Shown piece by piece: positions 5,839-6,463 of a DNA stretch of 6,463 nt (position 1 is the first letter of the stretch; each line of letters starts with the position of its first letter). Below the pieces are notes generated by a model. It worked only from the letters and a program-made list of their open reading frames with translations. It did no database searches and had not been told where the DNA came from. The DNA is from Candidatus Omnitrophota bacterium (GTDB taxonomy: Bacteria; Ratteibacteria; UBA8468; MWAK01). The stretch is taken from the NCBI GenBank assembly GCA_018829455.1, contig JAHJUB010000079.1:1-6463 (forward strand), read 5' to 3'. Made by a program: the position numbers and the translations under genes.

Positions 5839-5862
5839 ATTTAGCAATATGGCTAAAATATT
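5836..5862. promoter_or_regulatory. Candidate AbiEi operator over -10, start site and start codon
   Basis: AATATTTAGC (5836-5845) and GCTAAAATATT (5852-5862) form an inverted repeat around a six-base centre containing the first bases of the start codon. One extra A is the only mismatch. TAAAATATT also occurs as a direct repeat at 5833 and 5854, spaced 21 bases (two helical turns). Known AbiEi antitoxins repress their operon by binding inverted repeats through the winged helix, so this site is well placed. Confidence 0.55.
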
Positions 5863-6448
5863 GAATTGGATGTCGGTTGAAAAGAAGGTCAGAGATTCGG
5901 AAATCGTTCTTTTCACCCCGGTTGACCTGAAACGCATCCTGGGTGTTTCTAAAATCTCGGTTCAATTTTTTCTCACCCGTTACACAAAAAAGGGGGCTAT
6001 TACAAAACTGCGGCGCGGTTTATATGCGTTAAGCGACCGTATCCCCTCCGAGTTTGAAATTGCCAATGCCCTTCTCCGCCCCTCTTACATTTCCCTCACT
6101 TTTGCGCTTGCCTATTATCATATTATTCCGGAAATGACCTACGTTGTCACATCCGTCACCACCCGCCCAACCTATCGCTTTGAAATTCTGGACCGGGAAT
6201 TTCGGTATCACCGGATAAAAAAACCGGCTTTTACCGGATACGCACCGGAGAAGATTGGCGGAAAAATAGTACTCATCGCCGAAAAGGAGAAAGCACTGGT
6301 GGACTATCTTTATTTTGTAGGCAGGAAAGTTTACCCCGTCAATACCCGGTTGGACATTTCTTCGCTCAATAAAGAAAAGATGCATCACTACGCGGAGTTA
6401 TTTCATTCCGCAAACCTGGAACACATGATAAAGGAGCTCTATGCTTGA
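5849..6448 (+). CDS. abiEi: AbiEi-family antitoxin and transcriptional regulator
   Basis: This 199-residue protein is the antitoxin of an AbiE system, a toxin-antitoxin module known for abortive phage infection and plasmid stabilisation. A winged helix-turn-helix lies at about residues 18-62 (FTPVDLKRILGVSKISVQ, then KKGAITKLRRGLYAL). The AbiEi core follows, with PSYISLTFALAYYHIIPE (78-95) and EKEKALVDYLYF (145-156). Members both repress their own promoter and counter the toxin. The ATG at 5849 is the first start after an in-frame stop at 5819-5821. No SD precedes it and the predicted transcript begins only a few bases upstream; an ATG at 5870 also lacks an SD. The 3' end overlaps the next gene by eight bases (ATGCTTGA). 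Adjacent mazEF suggests an accessory island. Confidence 0.9.
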   Translation: MAKILNWMSVEKKVRDSEIVLFTPVDLKRILGVSKISVQFFLTRYTKKGAITKLRRGLYALSDRIPSEFEIANALLRPSYISLTFALAYYHIIPEMTYVVTSVTTRPTYRFEILDREFRYHRIKKPAFTGYAPEKIGGKIVLIAEKEKALVDYLYFVGRKVYPVNTRLDISSLNKEKMHHYAELFHSANLEHMIKELYA

Positions 6449-6463
6449 CAGGGAAGTAATAAA
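6441..6463 (+). CDS. abiEii: AbiEii-type nucleotidyltransferase toxin (5' end only)
   Basis: Only seven codons are present, reading MLDREVI. The ATG follows AAGGAG (6431-6436) at four bases and overlaps the abiEi stop by eight bases, showing a real, translationally coupled start. Its position directly after an AbiEi antitoxin predicts an AbiEii/AbiGii-type nucleotidyltransferase toxin. The identity rests on context alone, since no domain lies within the window. Confidence 0.65.

Noticed and set aside
6029..6388. Minus-strand 119-codon frame opposite abiEi
   Set aside because: It lies wholly within abiEi, has no SD or recognisable motif, and abiEi is well supported.

Overview
The window is bacterial DNA of moderate GC content with tightly packed genes. 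It most likely comes from an uncultured Gram-negative-type lineage, but nothing here fixes the phylum: there is no rRNA or other marker gene. Short palindromic spacer repeats, overlapping stop/start codons and clear Shine-Dalgarno (SD) sites are all visible.

Positions 1-3311 (+) are the end of a high-affinity phosphate uptake (Pst) operon: the 3' end of pstC, then pstA, two consecutive pstB genes and phoU. pstA-pstB1-pstB2 are joined by 4-8 base overlaps. The two PstB proteins are the main discovery. They are both 257 residues and align without gaps at every ATPase motif, but they have lost opposite motifs. PstB1 keeps LSGGQ and has lost the Q-loop Gln, the catalytic Glu, the H-loop His and the A-loop Tyr. 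PstB2 keeps all of those but has LPLDQ in place of LSGGQ. A heterodimer would have one complete and one degenerate ATP site, the architecture known from asymmetric ABC exporters, here in a phosphate importer. The pstC 3' end also appears altered by a short palindromic insertion that shifts the frame. A 58-base REP-pair-like element separates pstB2 from phoU.

Positions 3312-5089 (-) converge on phoU with no bases between the two stop codons. They encode a CBS-pair protein followed by an ArsB/NhaD-type membrane transporter, probably a two-gene unit with its own promoter.

Positions 5143-6463 hold two toxin-antitoxin modules transcribed divergently from one 128-base control region: mazEF on the minus strand and an AbiE-type system (complete abiEi antitoxin, first bases of the abiEii toxin gene) on the plus strand. 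Both promoters read as TTGACA, a 17-base spacer, then a good -10 hexamer. Each carries a dyad over the -10, and the abiEi transcript is predicted to be almost leaderless. This end looks like a small accessory island next to housekeeping phosphate genes.
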